Positions 1 to 8,833 of a stretch of DNA of 64,000 bases are shown here, piece after piece (within the stretch, counting starts at the first letter, position 1; the number at the start of each line of letters is the position of its first letter). Source of the DNA: Lascolabacillus massiliensis. Its GTDB lineage: Bacteria > Bacteroidota > Bacteroidia > Bacteroidales > Dysgonomonadaceae. The position numbers and the translations under genes were made by a program. The stretch is taken from assembly GCF_001282625.1 (NCBI RefSeq), contig NZ_CTEJ01000002.1, positions 374,501-438,500 of the forward strand. The letters run 5' to 3'. The notes under the pieces were generated by a model, which saw only the letters and a list, made by a program, of their open reading frames with translations, did no database searches and was not told where the DNA came from.

Positions 1-1
1 T

Positions 2-958
2 CCCACATCAATGTTTGAAGAGATTCAGACTACTGAAGATATTGTAGAAAAAATAGTAGAGTTGACAGCTACCGGTTATAATTTCCCTGTAGCAGATAGG
101 ATGACAAGCCATAATTTGCAATCTCAGATTACAGGGGATAGCCGTGTACTAATACAAGGTTGGGGTCCAAGAATTGGTCAGAATAATCACTATTCATTTT
201 TACTTATTAAAGAAGTTACTCCAACAACAGATGGAAATTACAAAGTTGTATTTGATATAAAATTCACCGAGGTTGATGCAAGAACCGAAGCGGCAAGTAC
301 AAGTGGACAGAATGTGGTGATTGACAATCCCGGATATGATCCATCAAACGAAATTGTAGAATATAAAGGTGTTGAACTTACAACAGAAATTGGTCCTGGT
401 AAGAAAAACTGGTTCTCGGCATATGCAAGTCCTGATATGGTTGCATTTACTCAGGAAGAGGCAAGAAGCAAATCTAATATGATGGATTTTGCACCTGTAG
501 TTCATTCAGTGGACGAGGTGAGACTTTATTCTGCAATTATAGGTTACAGCCATCCCGATTACAAAGAACGCGTAGCACCTTACGTAAATGGTTTCCAAAG
601 ACTGACATATACTATGTTAGGAGGTCGCAGACCAGGTAATGCAGATGAAACTTTACCGGAACACTACGATAGCGTAACAGACGTAAGCTCTATGAATCAG
701 TTGGTTAAGAATTACTGGAATACATACTCTTATCCATCTGCGAACAGAATGAATACCGATAAATTGATAAAAGATTATGTTGGTATTATGGCTTGGGGAC
801 ATACTATAGGAATTAATAACAAGTTTGGTGTATTCATAGTAAGAGATATTCAACCAACTACTAATGGTAATTATAAGGTAGTGTTGGATATTAAAGTTCC
901 AAAATCCAATGCAAGAATTTCTAATAATGGAAGTATGGTAACTAATCCGGATTTTTAA
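2..958 (+). CDS. C-terminal part of a secreted-type protein with two repeated domains (unknown function)
   Basis: The frame is open to the left edge, so the gene probably starts outside the window; the first Met in view is at base 11. The protein contains two related blocks of about 85 residues. One is near its visible start (IQGWGPRIGQNNHYSFLLI, then PTTDGNYKVVFDIKF) and one is near its end (IMAWGHTIGINNKFGVFIV, then PTTNGNYKVVLDIKV), joined by a less similar middle part. Such tandem beta-rich repeats are usual in surface lipoproteins of Bacteroidota, but I do not recognise the family and assign no function. A strong terminator follows 37 bases after the stop, which marks the end of the transcription unit. 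Confidence 0.6.
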   Translation, partial: PTSMFEEIQTTEDIVEKIVELTATGYNFPVADRMTSHNLQSQITGDSRVLIQGWGPRIGQNNHYSFLLIKEVTPTTDGNYKVVFDIKFTEVDARTEAASTSGQNVVIDNPGYDPSNEIVEYKGVELTTEIGPGKKNWFSAYASPDMVAFTQEEARSKSNMMDFAPVVHSVDEVRLYSAIIGYSHPDYKERVAPYVNGFQRLTYTMLGGRRPGNADETLPEHYDSVTDVSSMNQLVKNYWNTYSYPSANRMNTDKLIKDYVGIMAWGHTIGINNKFGVFIVRDIQPTTNGNYKVVLDIKVPKSNARISNNGSMVTNPDF

Positions 959-994
959 TTCCTATAAATTATAATAGTTAATAGTATTATATAA

Positions 995-1026
995 GGGGCT
1001 GTCCATAAGGACAGCTCCTTTTTATT
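995..1026 (+). terminator. Rho-independent terminator
   Basis: GGGGCTGTCC (995-1004) pairs with GGACAGCTCC (1009-1018) around the loop ATAA, with one G-T wobble, followed by a T-rich run to 1026. It ends the rightward transcript of the left-edge gene. Confidence 0.9.
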
Positions 1027-1107
1027 GACATAACCTAAATATTTTCTATACTAGTTGTTCGCCAAGATATTTCTCTTATGTTTTATTAAACATAAGTAAC
1101 ACTAATA

Positions 1108-1758
1108 TTAATTCAAAGAATTATTTAAGCGCTGAAACGAAGAGGGGGTCATTCCGAACTCCTTTTTAAAGGAGCGGGAGAAATAAGCAAAATCGTTGAA
1201 ACCGCAATCCATGGCCACTTCGCCTATCTGTTTCTGAGTAACCGACAACTGCTTTCTTGCCCTGTTCAGTCTCGTTTTAAGGATAAAATTAGAAGTAGTC
1301 ATACCTGTCATCAGTTTTATCCTTCTGTTAAGCTGTGATGAGCTCAGGCACAGTTCCGAAGAGATAACCTCTATCAGGTTTTCGGTATTTAAGATCTCTC
1401 TATATATAATTGTGGTAATTCGATCAAGAAACTCTGTATCAATTTTCATTTCAGATACACTCTCTTCAGCAATTTCATTTATTACCGGTCGGTGTATTCT
1501 TATATATTCATTCTGATTAACCTTAATCTCTTTTTCCAGAGGCAGTTTCATACTATAAATAACGTCGCCTTCAGATGAGTATTGAACTTCAAGACTCCCA
1601 TTTAACCTGTTAACTAACTGCTTAGTGAAATAGATCATCAAATTATTTGGCTTCAACAACCTCTTATTCAAGACAATAACAAAAATAAAACTGATTAGTG
1701 TTAATAAAAGAACCAGAGACAAAATCAAATTAAGCAGCGTTAAACTTTTAAACATCAT
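1108..1758 (-). CDS. Membrane-anchored AraC-type regulator, probably the tail of a hybrid two-component sensor
   Basis: This 216-residue protein has one hydrophobic segment at residues 5-30 and an AraC-type double helix-turn-helix at about 115-212 (QLNRRIKLMTGMTTSNFIL, then IGEVAMDCGFNDFAYFSRSF). Between them, at about 44-75, NRLNGSLEVQYSSEGDVIYSMKLPL resembles the last strand of a histidine-kinase ATPase domain (typically GGSIEVxSxxGxGxxFxxxLPL). The DNA-binding part is of the kind at the end of Bacteroidota hybrid sensors (HTCS). Receiver, dimerisation and periplasmic domains are absent, so this is either a trimmed-down descendant of such a sensor or a decayed one that is still open. DNA binding is likely; sensing is doubtful. 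Confidence 0.75.
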   Translation of the reverse strand: MMFKSLTLLNLILSLVLLLTLISFIFVIVLNKRLLKPNNLMIYFTKQLVNRLNGSLEVQYSSEGDVIYSMKLPLEKEIKVNQNEYIRIHRPVINEIAEESVSEMKIDTEFLDRITTIIYREILNTENLIEVISSELCLSSSQLNRRIKLMTGMTTSNFILKTRLNRARKQLSVTQKQIGEVAMDCGFNDFAYFSRSFKKEFGMTPSSFQRLNNSLN

Positions 1759-2127
1759 ATAAATACAAGTTTATTAAAAACGATACATTATTATATAATA
1801 CCGACAGTATTAAATGTGAAAATAGACATCAAATTTTCACATCGCAAAGGTAGATATTTCCGAAATATGCAATAATATTTGTATTTGCATAAGGTAAAAA
1901 CATATCTACTATGAGTAAAAAAAACCACTATACAATAAGTAAATTTTTTTGCATGAAGTAAAAAATGGTCACCTCAACACCCCTTTATTTCACTGTTAAT
2001 CAATACATTTAAATTGTCATTTTTACATTTATATTGTATCATAGAGAAAATAGACATACATTTGTGAATAAATTTTTCAATAAAAATTGATTGCAATAGT
2101 GAAAATGAAACTACTAATTTTTCTTTT
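1759..2127. promoter_or_regulatory. Divergent intergenic region with palindrome, direct repeats and a promoter
   Basis: This 369-base gap separates two divergent AraC-type genes. A perfect 10-base inverted repeat, ATGTGAAAAT at 1814-1823 and ATTTTCACAT at 1833-1842, is a likely operator. Two near-identical direct repeats, TTTGCATAAGGTAAAAA (1884-1900) and TTTGCATGAAGTAAAAA (1948-1964), lie between it and the rightward gene. A rightward promoter candidate is ATTG (2033-2036), 20 bases, TACATTTG (2057-2064), which would give a leader of about 55 bases to the gene at 2128. No RNA gene was seen here. Confidence 0.5.
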
Positions 2128-3468
2128 ATGAAAAACGCCCAATTAAGTTTCCTAATAAAATCTAAGAGGTCAATCATCTATGTACTTTTTTTGTTATTAA
2201 TTCTATTGGGACATCACTACTTCATGCAGATTCCAATGGACCTGTTCAGGTATATCCGTCAGTCAACAATGTCGATGATATGCGTGATATGTTTCTACGG
2301 AGCATTCATGCTACTGTTACAAAAAAAATGGGTACGGGCAGATATGCTATTTATATTTCTGATGATAATGGTCGGGCTTACTAATTTATTATCACTTATC
2401 AGAGGGTTCACCATCGGATATGCAGCAGTTTTTGAATACAATTTCATGTCGGCACCCATGCTCCTTTACGGCATTATCTACGCATACTTTTTCATTTTAT
2501 ACCCACTCGAAGCCTTCCGTCCCGGCTGGCTTACAATAAAGCGAGCAGCCCTGCTTTTCACTCCGGCACTCTTCATCCTCATATTATATTTATTTGAGAC
2601 CAGGGTGTTTAATATCACAACACCCACTTTCAAAGATTTGTCCACATTCCTGCTTGAGTCCAGCAGATCCTATATCTTCCTGATTATACTGATCCTTGCC
2701 TACCCCATTTTCGGGATAGCAGTCATGCTCAAGTACCGTAAGGGCTATATAGAATGGTGCGAGAACAATTTTGCATCAATGGAAAATATCGATATCAAGT
2801 GGCTTAGTGATTATATCTACGCCAATTTAATGATCACAATCTCCTGTCTGATAGTAGTTTTCGGCAACGATGTAAGAACCGGCCTCATGCACAACATCAT
2901 ATTCCTGGTCTTTTTCCTATATGGATTCTACCGGGTACTGTTCTGGAAAAGTCCCTACCCCGAAAACCACTTCAAAGATGGAATGAATGAGAAGACAGTT
3001 CAGATTACACAGGAAAATGATACCATTATTAATAAGTCGTTTACCGACCGACTCCCCGGCTACAAAGCAAAACTCGTGCAGTGGATGGAAACAGAGAAGC
3101 CCTATTTGCGCAAGGAGTTTAAGCTGAGCGATGCACTCAAAATACTTCCCCTCAATCGCAGTTATCTGTCACGTCTCTTCAACGAGGGCTATGGCGAAAG
3201 CTTCTATCAGTTTGTTATGCGTTACAGAATTGAGGAGAGTAAGCGACTGCTCCTTTCGCGTCCCGATTTAAACATTACAAACATTGCAGAACTATCCGGA
3301 TTCAGCTCATTATCAGTATTCGGAAGAGCATTCACTCAGAAGATGAATTGCAGTCCAATCCAGTGGAGAGAAAAAAACATGAATCAAAGTATTGGGAATA
3401 TTGAGAAGAAAGCAGAGAAAGAATCGGCAAAATTAGAGAAGCAATTAGAGGTAGTCGTTGAGAAATAG
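2128..3468 (+). CDS. Multi-span membrane AraC-family transcriptional regulator
   Basis: The 446-residue protein has about seven to eight hydrophobic segments in residues 15-285, then an AraC-type DNA-binding domain at about 325-425 (LNRSYLSRLFNEGYGESFYQ, and ITNIAELSGFSSLSVFGRAF). The last 25 residues are highly charged and probably coiled coil. This layout is a known Bacteroidota arrangement in which a membrane receptor domain is fused directly to a DNA-binding domain, so the protein probably reads a signal at the inner membrane and acts on nearby genes. The DUF4185/DUF5005-like lipoprotein gene starts 79 bases downstream on the same strand and is the obvious candidate target or co-transcribed partner. 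The ligand cannot be inferred. Confidence 0.85.
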   Translation: MKNAQLSFLIKSKRSIIYVLFLLLILLGHHYFMQIPMDLFRYIRQSTMSMICVICFYGAFMLLLQKKWVRADMLFIFLMIMVGLTNLLSLIRGFTIGYAAVFEYNFMSAPMLLYGIIYAYFFILYPLEAFRPGWLTIKRAALLFTPALFILILYLFETRVFNITTPTFKDLSTFLLESSRSYIFLIILILAYPIFGIAVMLKYRKGYIEWCENNFASMENIDIKWLSDYIYANLMITISCLIVVFGNDVRTGLMHNIIFLVFFLYGFYRVLFWKSPYPENHFKDGMNEKTVQITQENDTIINKSFTDRLPGYKAKLVQWMETEKPYLRKEFKLSDALKILPLNRSYLSRLFNEGYGESFYQFVMRYRIEESKRLLLSRPDLNITNIAELSGFSSLSVFGRAFTQKMNCSPIQWREKNMNQSIGNIEKKAEKESAKLEKQLEVVVEK

Positions 3469-3547
3469 AGAGCATATTTAAATAATCAATTTCTCAATTA
3501 ATCAATTAATAACAAATCAATTCAATTCAAAAAACAACCTAAAGAGA

Positions 3548-4744
3548 ATGAAAGTAAACCACATATTCAATTTAATACTGATAAGTTCATTAGTAACACT
3601 ATTAACATCATGCGCATCTGTGCAGAAGGATAGTCAAAAAAGTGCCAACCAAACTCAGTTCAGTTTCACTATAGAGGAGGCTCCTGAATGGACTGCACTA
3701 TTCAACCGCACTTCCGGGTGGTTTGGTGCCGATGGCATCTTCTCAATCCCGCTGAATGGTGTTTATTCGCCCGACGATTCCGATAGTACTCTCTTTATCT
3801 TCAGCGATACAATGGTTGGTGATATTGTTGATGGCAAAATACAACCGGGAAGCAGAATGGTGCACAATTCGGTTGCCTATATGCAGGGCGTTGATCCCAA
3901 CAAGGAAAATATCAGTTTCTATTATGATGAAAATGAAGAGTATGAGGCCGAAACGATATTCAACCCCACCACTCCTGAGTCGGAGCCGGGCGATTACTAC
4001 TGGCTTGGCGATGGTTTTGTCAACAAAGCCATGGATAACAGCATATATATCTTTGCATACCGAATGCGTAATTTGAGCAGTGACGACTGGAGCTTCATCC
4101 AGGCAGGAAATGTTCTCATTAAAATTCCTGAAGGCAGTCGCCCACCCTTCCACGATCATCAGCAGATAGAGACTCCATTTCTTTATAAGGGTCAAAGCGA
4201 GCCTGATAATGGCTCTTTTGGAGCAGGCATTTTTGTCAACACCAAAGAGGCAGGAGCACCAAATCCGGATGGCTATGTATATGTCTATGGAGTAAAAGGG
4301 GTGGAGAAAAACCTGATCATAGCACGTGTCAAACCTGAACAGTTTGAACAGTTCGACGAATGGCGCTTCTGGGATGGTATGGGATGGAATACCAACAAAA
4401 ACAGTATAGCTTATGTGACTGACAGCGTTTCCAACGAGCTTAGCGTAACTCCATTGCCTGATGGAAGATATGCGCTTATTTTCCAGGTAAATGGAGTGAG
4501 CAGGTGGGTTGGACTCCGATTGGGATCAACTCCCTACGGTCCTTTTGGCCCTGTCATTAATCTCTGGAAATGCAGCGAACCGGATCAGAAAAACTACATA
4601 GTTTACAATGCTAAGGCTCATCCCCGACTCTCTAAGCCGGGGGAACTGATCATCAGCTACAATGTAAATGCATTCGATTTCTTCAATGAGATCAATAAAA
4701 ACCCTAATCTATATCGACCGCGGTTTATAAGGCTAAGGTTCTAA
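3548..4744 (+). CDS. DUF4185/DUF5005-like lipoprotein, probable five-bladed beta-propeller glycan-active protein
   Basis: A lipoprotein signal ends at Cys22 (LLTSC). The 398-residue body has the propeller-like Trp/Tyr/Asp pattern of the DUF4185/DUF5005 group: SGWFGADGIFSIPLNG at about 57-72, LFIFSDTMVGD at about 82-92, and HPRLSKPGELIISYN near the C terminus. Relatives of DUF4185 are known as endo-D-arabinanases (GH183), but I cannot confirm that this protein belongs to that branch. Its 3' end overlaps the end of the convergent GH92 gene by 12 bases. The leader upstream is an AT-rich run of AATCAATT-like words. The neighbouring membrane AraC protein suggests control separate from the GntR-controlled mannan genes. 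Confidence 0.65.
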   Translation: MKVNHIFNLILISSLVTLLTSCASVQKDSQKSANQTQFSFTIEEAPEWTALFNRTSGWFGADGIFSIPLNGVYSPDDSDSTLFIFSDTMVGDIVDGKIQPGSRMVHNSVAYMQGVDPNKENISFYYDENEEYEAETIFNPTTPESEPGDYYWLGDGFVNKAMDNSIYIFAYRMRNLSSDDWSFIQAGNVLIKIPEGSRPPFHDHQQIETPFLYKGQSEPDNGSFGAGIFVNTKEAGAPNPDGYVYVYGVKGVEKNLIIARVKPEQFEQFDEWRFWDGMGWNTNKNSIAYVTDSVSNELSVTPLPDGRYALIFQVNGVSRWVGLRLGSTPYGPFGPVINLWKCSEPDQKNYIVYNAKAHPRLSKPGELIISYNVNAFDFFNEINKNPNLYRPRFIRLRF

Positions 4745-7117
4745 AACAACATTGAAGTTAGGCTTGTCACTCAAGGTTATCACCATCTTTCCACCATCAA
4801 CAACCTTGGCATAATCCAGTTGCACACTGTTATAGTCTGCTCCATTAAGGTTTATCGACTCAATATAGATATTCTCCTTGCTGTTGTTCCTTGTCTCAAT
4901 CACAAACGTGTCACCCTTGTAGTAATCCTTATTGAGCTTGATGGTTATTTTATCGAAGAGAGGACTGCCTATCTGCAGCTTGGGATCAATCCCGGTCAAC
5001 CCTTTCATGTCGAACAGACCCATTGCGGCCATCACATACCATGCACCCAACTGGCCCTGATCTTCGTCCTGACCAAATCCATAACCATGAATACCCTCGG
5101 TACCGTAAAACTCATCACAGATTGCTCTCACCCACTTCTGTGACAGCCATGGCTTACCTGAGAAGTTAAAAAGCCATGATATATGAAGATTAGGCTGATT
5201 TCCGTGATTATACATCGTGTGAAGTCCCGCAAAAGCATCTATGGTCTGTCCCCCACCAAAGATATTCTCTCTTGAAATCTCGAACGACTTGTTGAGTCTC
5301 TCATTAAACTCATCCTCCCCCACCATTGAGATCAGTTCTTCAATCTGGTGAGGCACATAGTAGGTATATTGCACAGCGTTACCCTCCTGAAAACCAATCC
5401 ATGGTGCAAGAGGATCAAAATCTTCCAAAAACTTACCATTCTCATCCTTTGGACGGATTAGTTTTGTCTCACTGTCAAACAGATGCTTCCAGCCATTAGA
5501 TAGCTCCATAAGTTTGTTGTAGTCATCCATCTTTCCCAGATGCTTGGCAAGCTGGGCAACCGCATAGCTGCTGAAGGCATACTCCATCGTATGCGATGCA
5601 GCAAAGCCCGATCCCTGCGGAGTGCTCTGCATGTGGTAATTGCCATTATATGGGGAATAACCATACTTCACAAAAAGACCCACATCCATCTTACCCGCAC
5701 CCTCAGGACGATTATCACCCTCAATCTCATTCTTCAGCGCAGCCTCGTAGCCGGTCTCCACATCAAAATTCCTTATCCCCACGTTATAAGCAGCTGCAAT
5801 GGCCAGACTCACAAAATTTGTTCCAACACCCGAAACATACCTGCTGTTGGCAATACCATCACCCAACCAGCCCGTATCCCTGTAAACAAGAAGCTGACTC
5901 TGTATCCAGTCGGCATAATACTCCGGGTAAGCCAGACTCCACAACTGCGTAAGGTTCCAGAATGCCCCCCAGATAGCATCAGTATTATAATGCTTATAGA
6001 GAGGAACACCATTCTCATCCAGAGGAATCTGTCCCACACCCCCATCATTCTTAGGGTAAGCACCATTCACATCACTCGCCACACCCCTTCCAAGAAGTGC
6101 GTGATAGAGACCTGTATAAAACTTGGTCATATCTTCATCCGTACCACCCTCAACCATTATTCTTCCAAGGTAGTCGTTCCACATATCCACAGCACTCTTC
6201 CAGGCCTTGTCAAAAGAGAGATCCTTCGCCTCACTCTCCAGGTTTAGCCGCGCATTCTCCACAGAGGTATATGAAAGTCCCACCTTCACATTAACACTAC
6301 TCCCCTCCTTTGTCTTGAAGGTAAGGTACAAACCCGCTCCAACGCCCTCTTCGCTGCGTGAACCTGGTCTCACATCATCCTTGATGAAAGTACCCCACGC
6401 ATCCGGTTCAACATCTGCCACAGCACTGAAATACATTGTCAGGTCGGCACCTCTCTGATATTTCTGAATGTAGGCAGGCAAGGTTGTAACAAACCCCTCA
6501 ATCCTTCCATCTTCGGTATATGTTACCTGAGCTGTTTTAACCGGACCGCTCTCTCCCTGCTGATTCCCAATGTCGAAGATCAGATGCGACTCATCCGATT
6601 CGGGATATGTATATCTATGAAGGGCAACTCTTTCAGTTGATGTCAGCTCTGCCTTAACGCCATAATCCTTAAGTACAACAGAATAATAACCAGGCGTTGC
6701 AATCTCATCCTGTTTGTCGAAGTTGGATCGATAACCACTCTCCACGTTGTCCAGCTCCCCGGGCACAGTCTTCAGTTCCCCAACCGTAGGCATAAGCACA
6801 ACACCGCCAACCTGAAACTCATGGAAGTTAGCAAAACCCTCTATCGATGTATGTCTGAAGTCATACCCAACCGCCTGCCATCCATCAGCATTTCCAAGAT
6901 GCGCATCGGTGGAAGGAGCAGGCTTTGCCATACCAAACGGCAGCGCTGCAGGTGTAAAGAAGAACCACCTTGAGTGAGCTGTACCAATCATTGGGTCCAC
7001 CCACTCAGAGGGAGTCTTTGTCCCGCTTCCGGAAAGGGATATCGACCTACTGCCGGATGTGGAGCAGGCGCTTGTAATTAGTAATATACTTAGTGCAAGT
7101 ATTGAAATTGATCTCAT
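4733..7117 (-). CDS. GH92 alpha-mannosidase lipoprotein
   Basis: This is a full-length 794-residue glycoside hydrolase family 92 enzyme, with a lipoprotein signal ending at Cys17 (LLITSAC). Family marks include WVDPMIGTAHSRWFFFTPAALPFG near the N terminus; WIGFQEGNAVQY around residues 574-585, where Glu578 matches the family's general acid; GYGFGQDEDQGQLGAWYV around 676-693, with the acidic residues expected for the base; and IGSPLFDKITI. GH92 enzymes are calcium-dependent, inverting exo-mannosidases, mostly alpha-1,2 or alpha-1,3. It would remove mannan side chains in the periplasm or at the outer membrane. It is the last gene of the leftward mannose operon, behind a ruined enzyme gene. Linkage specificity cannot be read from sequence alone. 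Confidence 0.95.
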   Translation of the reverse strand: MRSISILALSILLITSACSTSGSRSISLSGSGTKTPSEWVDPMIGTAHSRWFFFTPAALPFGMAKPAPSTDAHLGNADGWQAVGYDFRHTSIEGFANFHEFQVGGVVLMPTVGELKTVPGELDNVESGYRSNFDKQDEIATPGYYSVVLKDYGVKAELTSTERVALHRYTYPESDESHLIFDIGNQQGESGPVKTAQVTYTEDGRIEGFVTTLPAYIQKYQRGADLTMYFSAVADVEPDAWGTFIKDDVRPGSRSEEGVGAGLYLTFKTKEGSSVNVKVGLSYTSVENARLNLESEAKDLSFDKAWKSAVDMWNDYLGRIMVEGGTDEDMTKFYTGLYHALLGRGVASDVNGAYPKNDGGVGQIPLDENGVPLYKHYNTDAIWGAFWNLTQLWSLAYPEYYADWIQSQLLVYRDTGWLGDGIANSRYVSGVGTNFVSLAIAAAYNVGIRNFDVETGYEAALKNEIEGDNRPEGAGKMDVGLFVKYGYSPYNGNYHMQSTPQGSGFAASHTMEYAFSSYAVAQLAKHLGKMDDYNKLMELSNGWKHLFDSETKLIRPKDENGKFLEDFDPLAPWIGFQEGNAVQYTYYVPHQIEELISMVGEDEFNERLNKSFEISRENIFGGGQTIDAFAGLHTMYNHGNQPNLHISWLFNFSGKPWLSQKWVRAICDEFYGTEGIHGYGFGQDEDQGQLGAWYVMAAMGLFDMKGLTGIDPKLQIGSPLFDKITIKLNKDYYKGDTFVIETRNNSKENIYIESINLNGADYNSVQLDYAKVVDGGKMVITLSDKPNFNVVLEP

Positions 7118-7136
7118 AAGTTAGTTTTTATTGTTT

Positions 7137-7226
7137 TGTATTTGATTGTATTGATTTATATTGATCTGTACTGATTCCTTTTAATATATAATATTTCGTA
7201 TCGATTTGTATTGATTCGTATTCGTT
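7137..7226. repeat. Degenerate 10-base tandem repeat (consensus TTGATTTGTA)
   Basis: From 7141 the sequence falls into 10-base columns: TTTGATTGTA, TTGATTTATA, TTGATCTGTA, CTGATTCCTT, two diverged units, then TCGATTTGTA and TTGATTCGTA. The array fills the leader of the GH92 gene, reading AATCAATACA on the coding strand. It may only be an A-rich, unstructured leader, which is common in Bacteroidota, but the period of one helical turn is regular. Confidence 0.5.
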
Positions 7227-7229
7227 GCA

Positions 7230-7373
7230 CTACCTCTCAGGAACTCCTATTCCCCATTTAGTATTTGGGTTGGGACCCATTTCCAGTATAAGTTCTCCTC
7301 CTTTTAGCAGTTCCGAAGCCGGGAACCAGAATGTCTCAAGAGGCTTGCCGTTAAGCGTTGCACTCTGTAAAAC
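7230..7373 (-). pseudogene. C-terminal remnant of a second GH92 alpha-mannosidase
   Basis: Reading leftward from 7373 to the stop at 7230-7232 gives about 47 codons containing SATLNGKPLETFWFPASELL, then KGGELILEMGPNPNTKWG. This is the typical end of GH92 proteins (xxxTLNGKPxxxxWFxHxxLxxGGxLxxEMGxxPNxxWG). There is no start or catalytic part. The remnant is in the same frame as the 113-codon fragment just upstream, from which it is separated by a single TAA. The intact GH92 at 4733-7117 ends differently, so this is the tail of another copy. Confidence 0.7.
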
Positions 7374-7715
7374 TTAAGCTCTTGAATATTTAGTAGCTGA
7401 GAACACTCCTGTATTTATCTCATGCGTTCTCCAGCCCGCAGTGTGATAAGTACCACCCCACGTGTCAACCGGTCCCGGCAGCACATATGGAAAATTCTTC
7501 TTCTCTTCCGAATGATTTATCAGGAAGAACTCATCCTCAAAACCAAAATTATGCTCAAGGAAATCTTTATAGCCCGATGGGTAAAGTGCAAATTCAGCAG
7601 CAGAATTATCCTTACTTCCAATTTCCCAGATTGCGGTATTCTGAGAAGTGATTACCGATGGTATAATTAATAATGAGATTAAAATTAAAAAGTGCTTTTG
7701 AAATAATATCTTCAT
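7374..7715 (-). pseudogene. N-terminal fragment of a secreted polysaccharide-active enzyme (truncated)
   Basis: The fragment has 113 codons with a signal peptide (MKILFQKHFLILISLLIIPS) followed by AIWEIGSKDNSAAEFALYPS and VLPGPVDTWGGTYHTAGWRT. This looks like the first 100 or so residues of a large secreted lyase- or hydrolase-type enzyme of Bacteroidota; I cannot name its family with certainty. It stops at TAA 7374-7376 and is followed in frame by the GH92 tail, so a deletion between two adjacent enzyme genes is the simplest explanation. Its start codon shares one base with the stop of the ROK kinase gene, which shows it was once part of the operon. Confidence 0.6.
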
Positions 7716-8833
7716 TACCTGTTATTGATTTTTGTAGAGTTGTTATTTAGTTCGTTTAAAGCAAAATTATAAGCCCCAAAAGCGATAGCCCTGCTCGTGC
7801 CCAGTCGCGACACCATCACACCAATCTTTTTTGTCTGATGATACAGAACCGTCTTATCACTACCCGGAACAGTCACTGTTTTAGAGTCATCCTTCATGAA
7901 AAGCGCCCTCTCATTCTCATCCTCCAGGTTATACGCCTTCATCTGCAAACGTGGGAAAACTTCACCTGTAACCATCTTCCTCACACCATTCATCTCCCTG
8001 ATCATAGATGGAAGGATATATTTGGAAGCCTTTGATATACCACCCCCCACAACAACAATTCCATCCACTATATTAAGCGATTCAGAGATAGTGAAACCGG
8101 CAACCTCTCCCAGTCGCTCAAAACTTGCAACAGCCGCTTCCCTGTCACCATCTCTCTCACCCTCTGCAATATCAAATATATCTTTAGGAGTCAGCTCACT
8201 ATTGTCACCCGACAACTCACGATATACACGCTTCACGGCGCGGATACTAACACCCTCTTCAGCAATCAGCGAGTTGTCAAGCTTATTGGCAGACAACCAC
8301 ACATCGCCGCCACAACCATTATCACCTCTGAGCAGCTCACCATCTATTACCACACCACCGCCAAAACCGGTTCCGAGAGTCACAGCAAGCATATTTTTGT
8401 ACTGCTTCGGATTCCCCAGCCCGGCCAGTTCACCGTTCAGCTCCGGCAATGCACCTGCAATCGCCTCCCCATAGGCAAACAGGTTACCATCATTATTAAT
8501 AAATACAGGGATATTGAACTTCTCCTCCAGGTAGGGACCCAAAGCCACCCCACCCCTGAAAGCAGGGAAGTTTGGCAGGTCGCCAATAACCCCATTCAGA
8601 TAATCGGCAGGACCCGGAAAAGCAAAACTAATCGCTGCGGGATAATACCCCAGCTTATCAATCACCTTTTTAAATGATGCTACCATTGAGTCCAGGCATC
8701 TACCCAGATCTGAAGGGTATGCTTCACAACAGATCGGCTCCACTGCCTCCCTGTTATCAACTATTGCAGAAAAAACAAAGCTTGTTCCCCCGGCATCTAA
8801 AGTTAAAATTGCATTCTGTTTATTATCAGGCAT
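7715..8833 (-). CDS. ROK-family sugar kinase (probable mannokinase)
   Basis: This 372-residue protein has the ROK fold: an N-terminal phosphate-binding motif LTLDAGGTSF (9-18), SFAFPGPADYLNGVIGDLPN in the first half, FINNDGNLFAYGE with the catalytic Asp (about 111-123), and LAVTLGTGFGGGVVIDGELL (about 150-169). The usual zinc motif CxCGxxGCxE is not present as such; only GDNGCGGD is seen, so it may be a zinc-independent variant. Between an MFS transporter and mannan enzymes, with mannose-6-phosphate isomerase in the operon, the best substrate guess is mannose, but glucose or fructose are possible. Its start overlaps the transporter's end by 8 bases, so the two are translationally coupled. Confidence 0.9.
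   Translation of the reverse strand: MPDNKQNAILTLDAGGTSFVFSAIVDNREAVEPICCEAYPSDLGRCLDSMVASFKKVIDKLGYYPAAISFAFPGPADYLNGVIGDLPNFPAFRGGVALGPYLEEKFNIPVFINNDGNLFAYGEAIAGALPELNGELAGLGNPKQYKNMLAVTLGTGFGGGVVIDGELLRGDNGCGGDVWLSANKLDNSLIAEEGVSIRAVKRVYRELSGDNSELTPKDIFDIAEGERDGDREAAVASFERLGEVAGFTISESLNIVDGIVVVGGGISKASKYILPSMIREMNGVRKMVTGEVFPRLQMKAYNLEDENERALFMKDDSKTVTVPGSDKTVLYHQTKKIGVMVSRLGTSRAIAFGAYNFALNELNNNSTKINNR

Noticed and set aside
5540-6247. Long open frame of 235 codons opposite the GH92 gene, and further ones at 5596-5952 and 6207-6458
   Set aside because: They lie fully inside the GH92 coding region in antisense; composition is biased by the GH92 codons and no domain is recognisable.
7896-8474. 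192-codon frame opposite the ROK kinase gene
   Set aside because: Ser/Pro-rich low-complexity product, antisense shadow of a clear ROK kinase.
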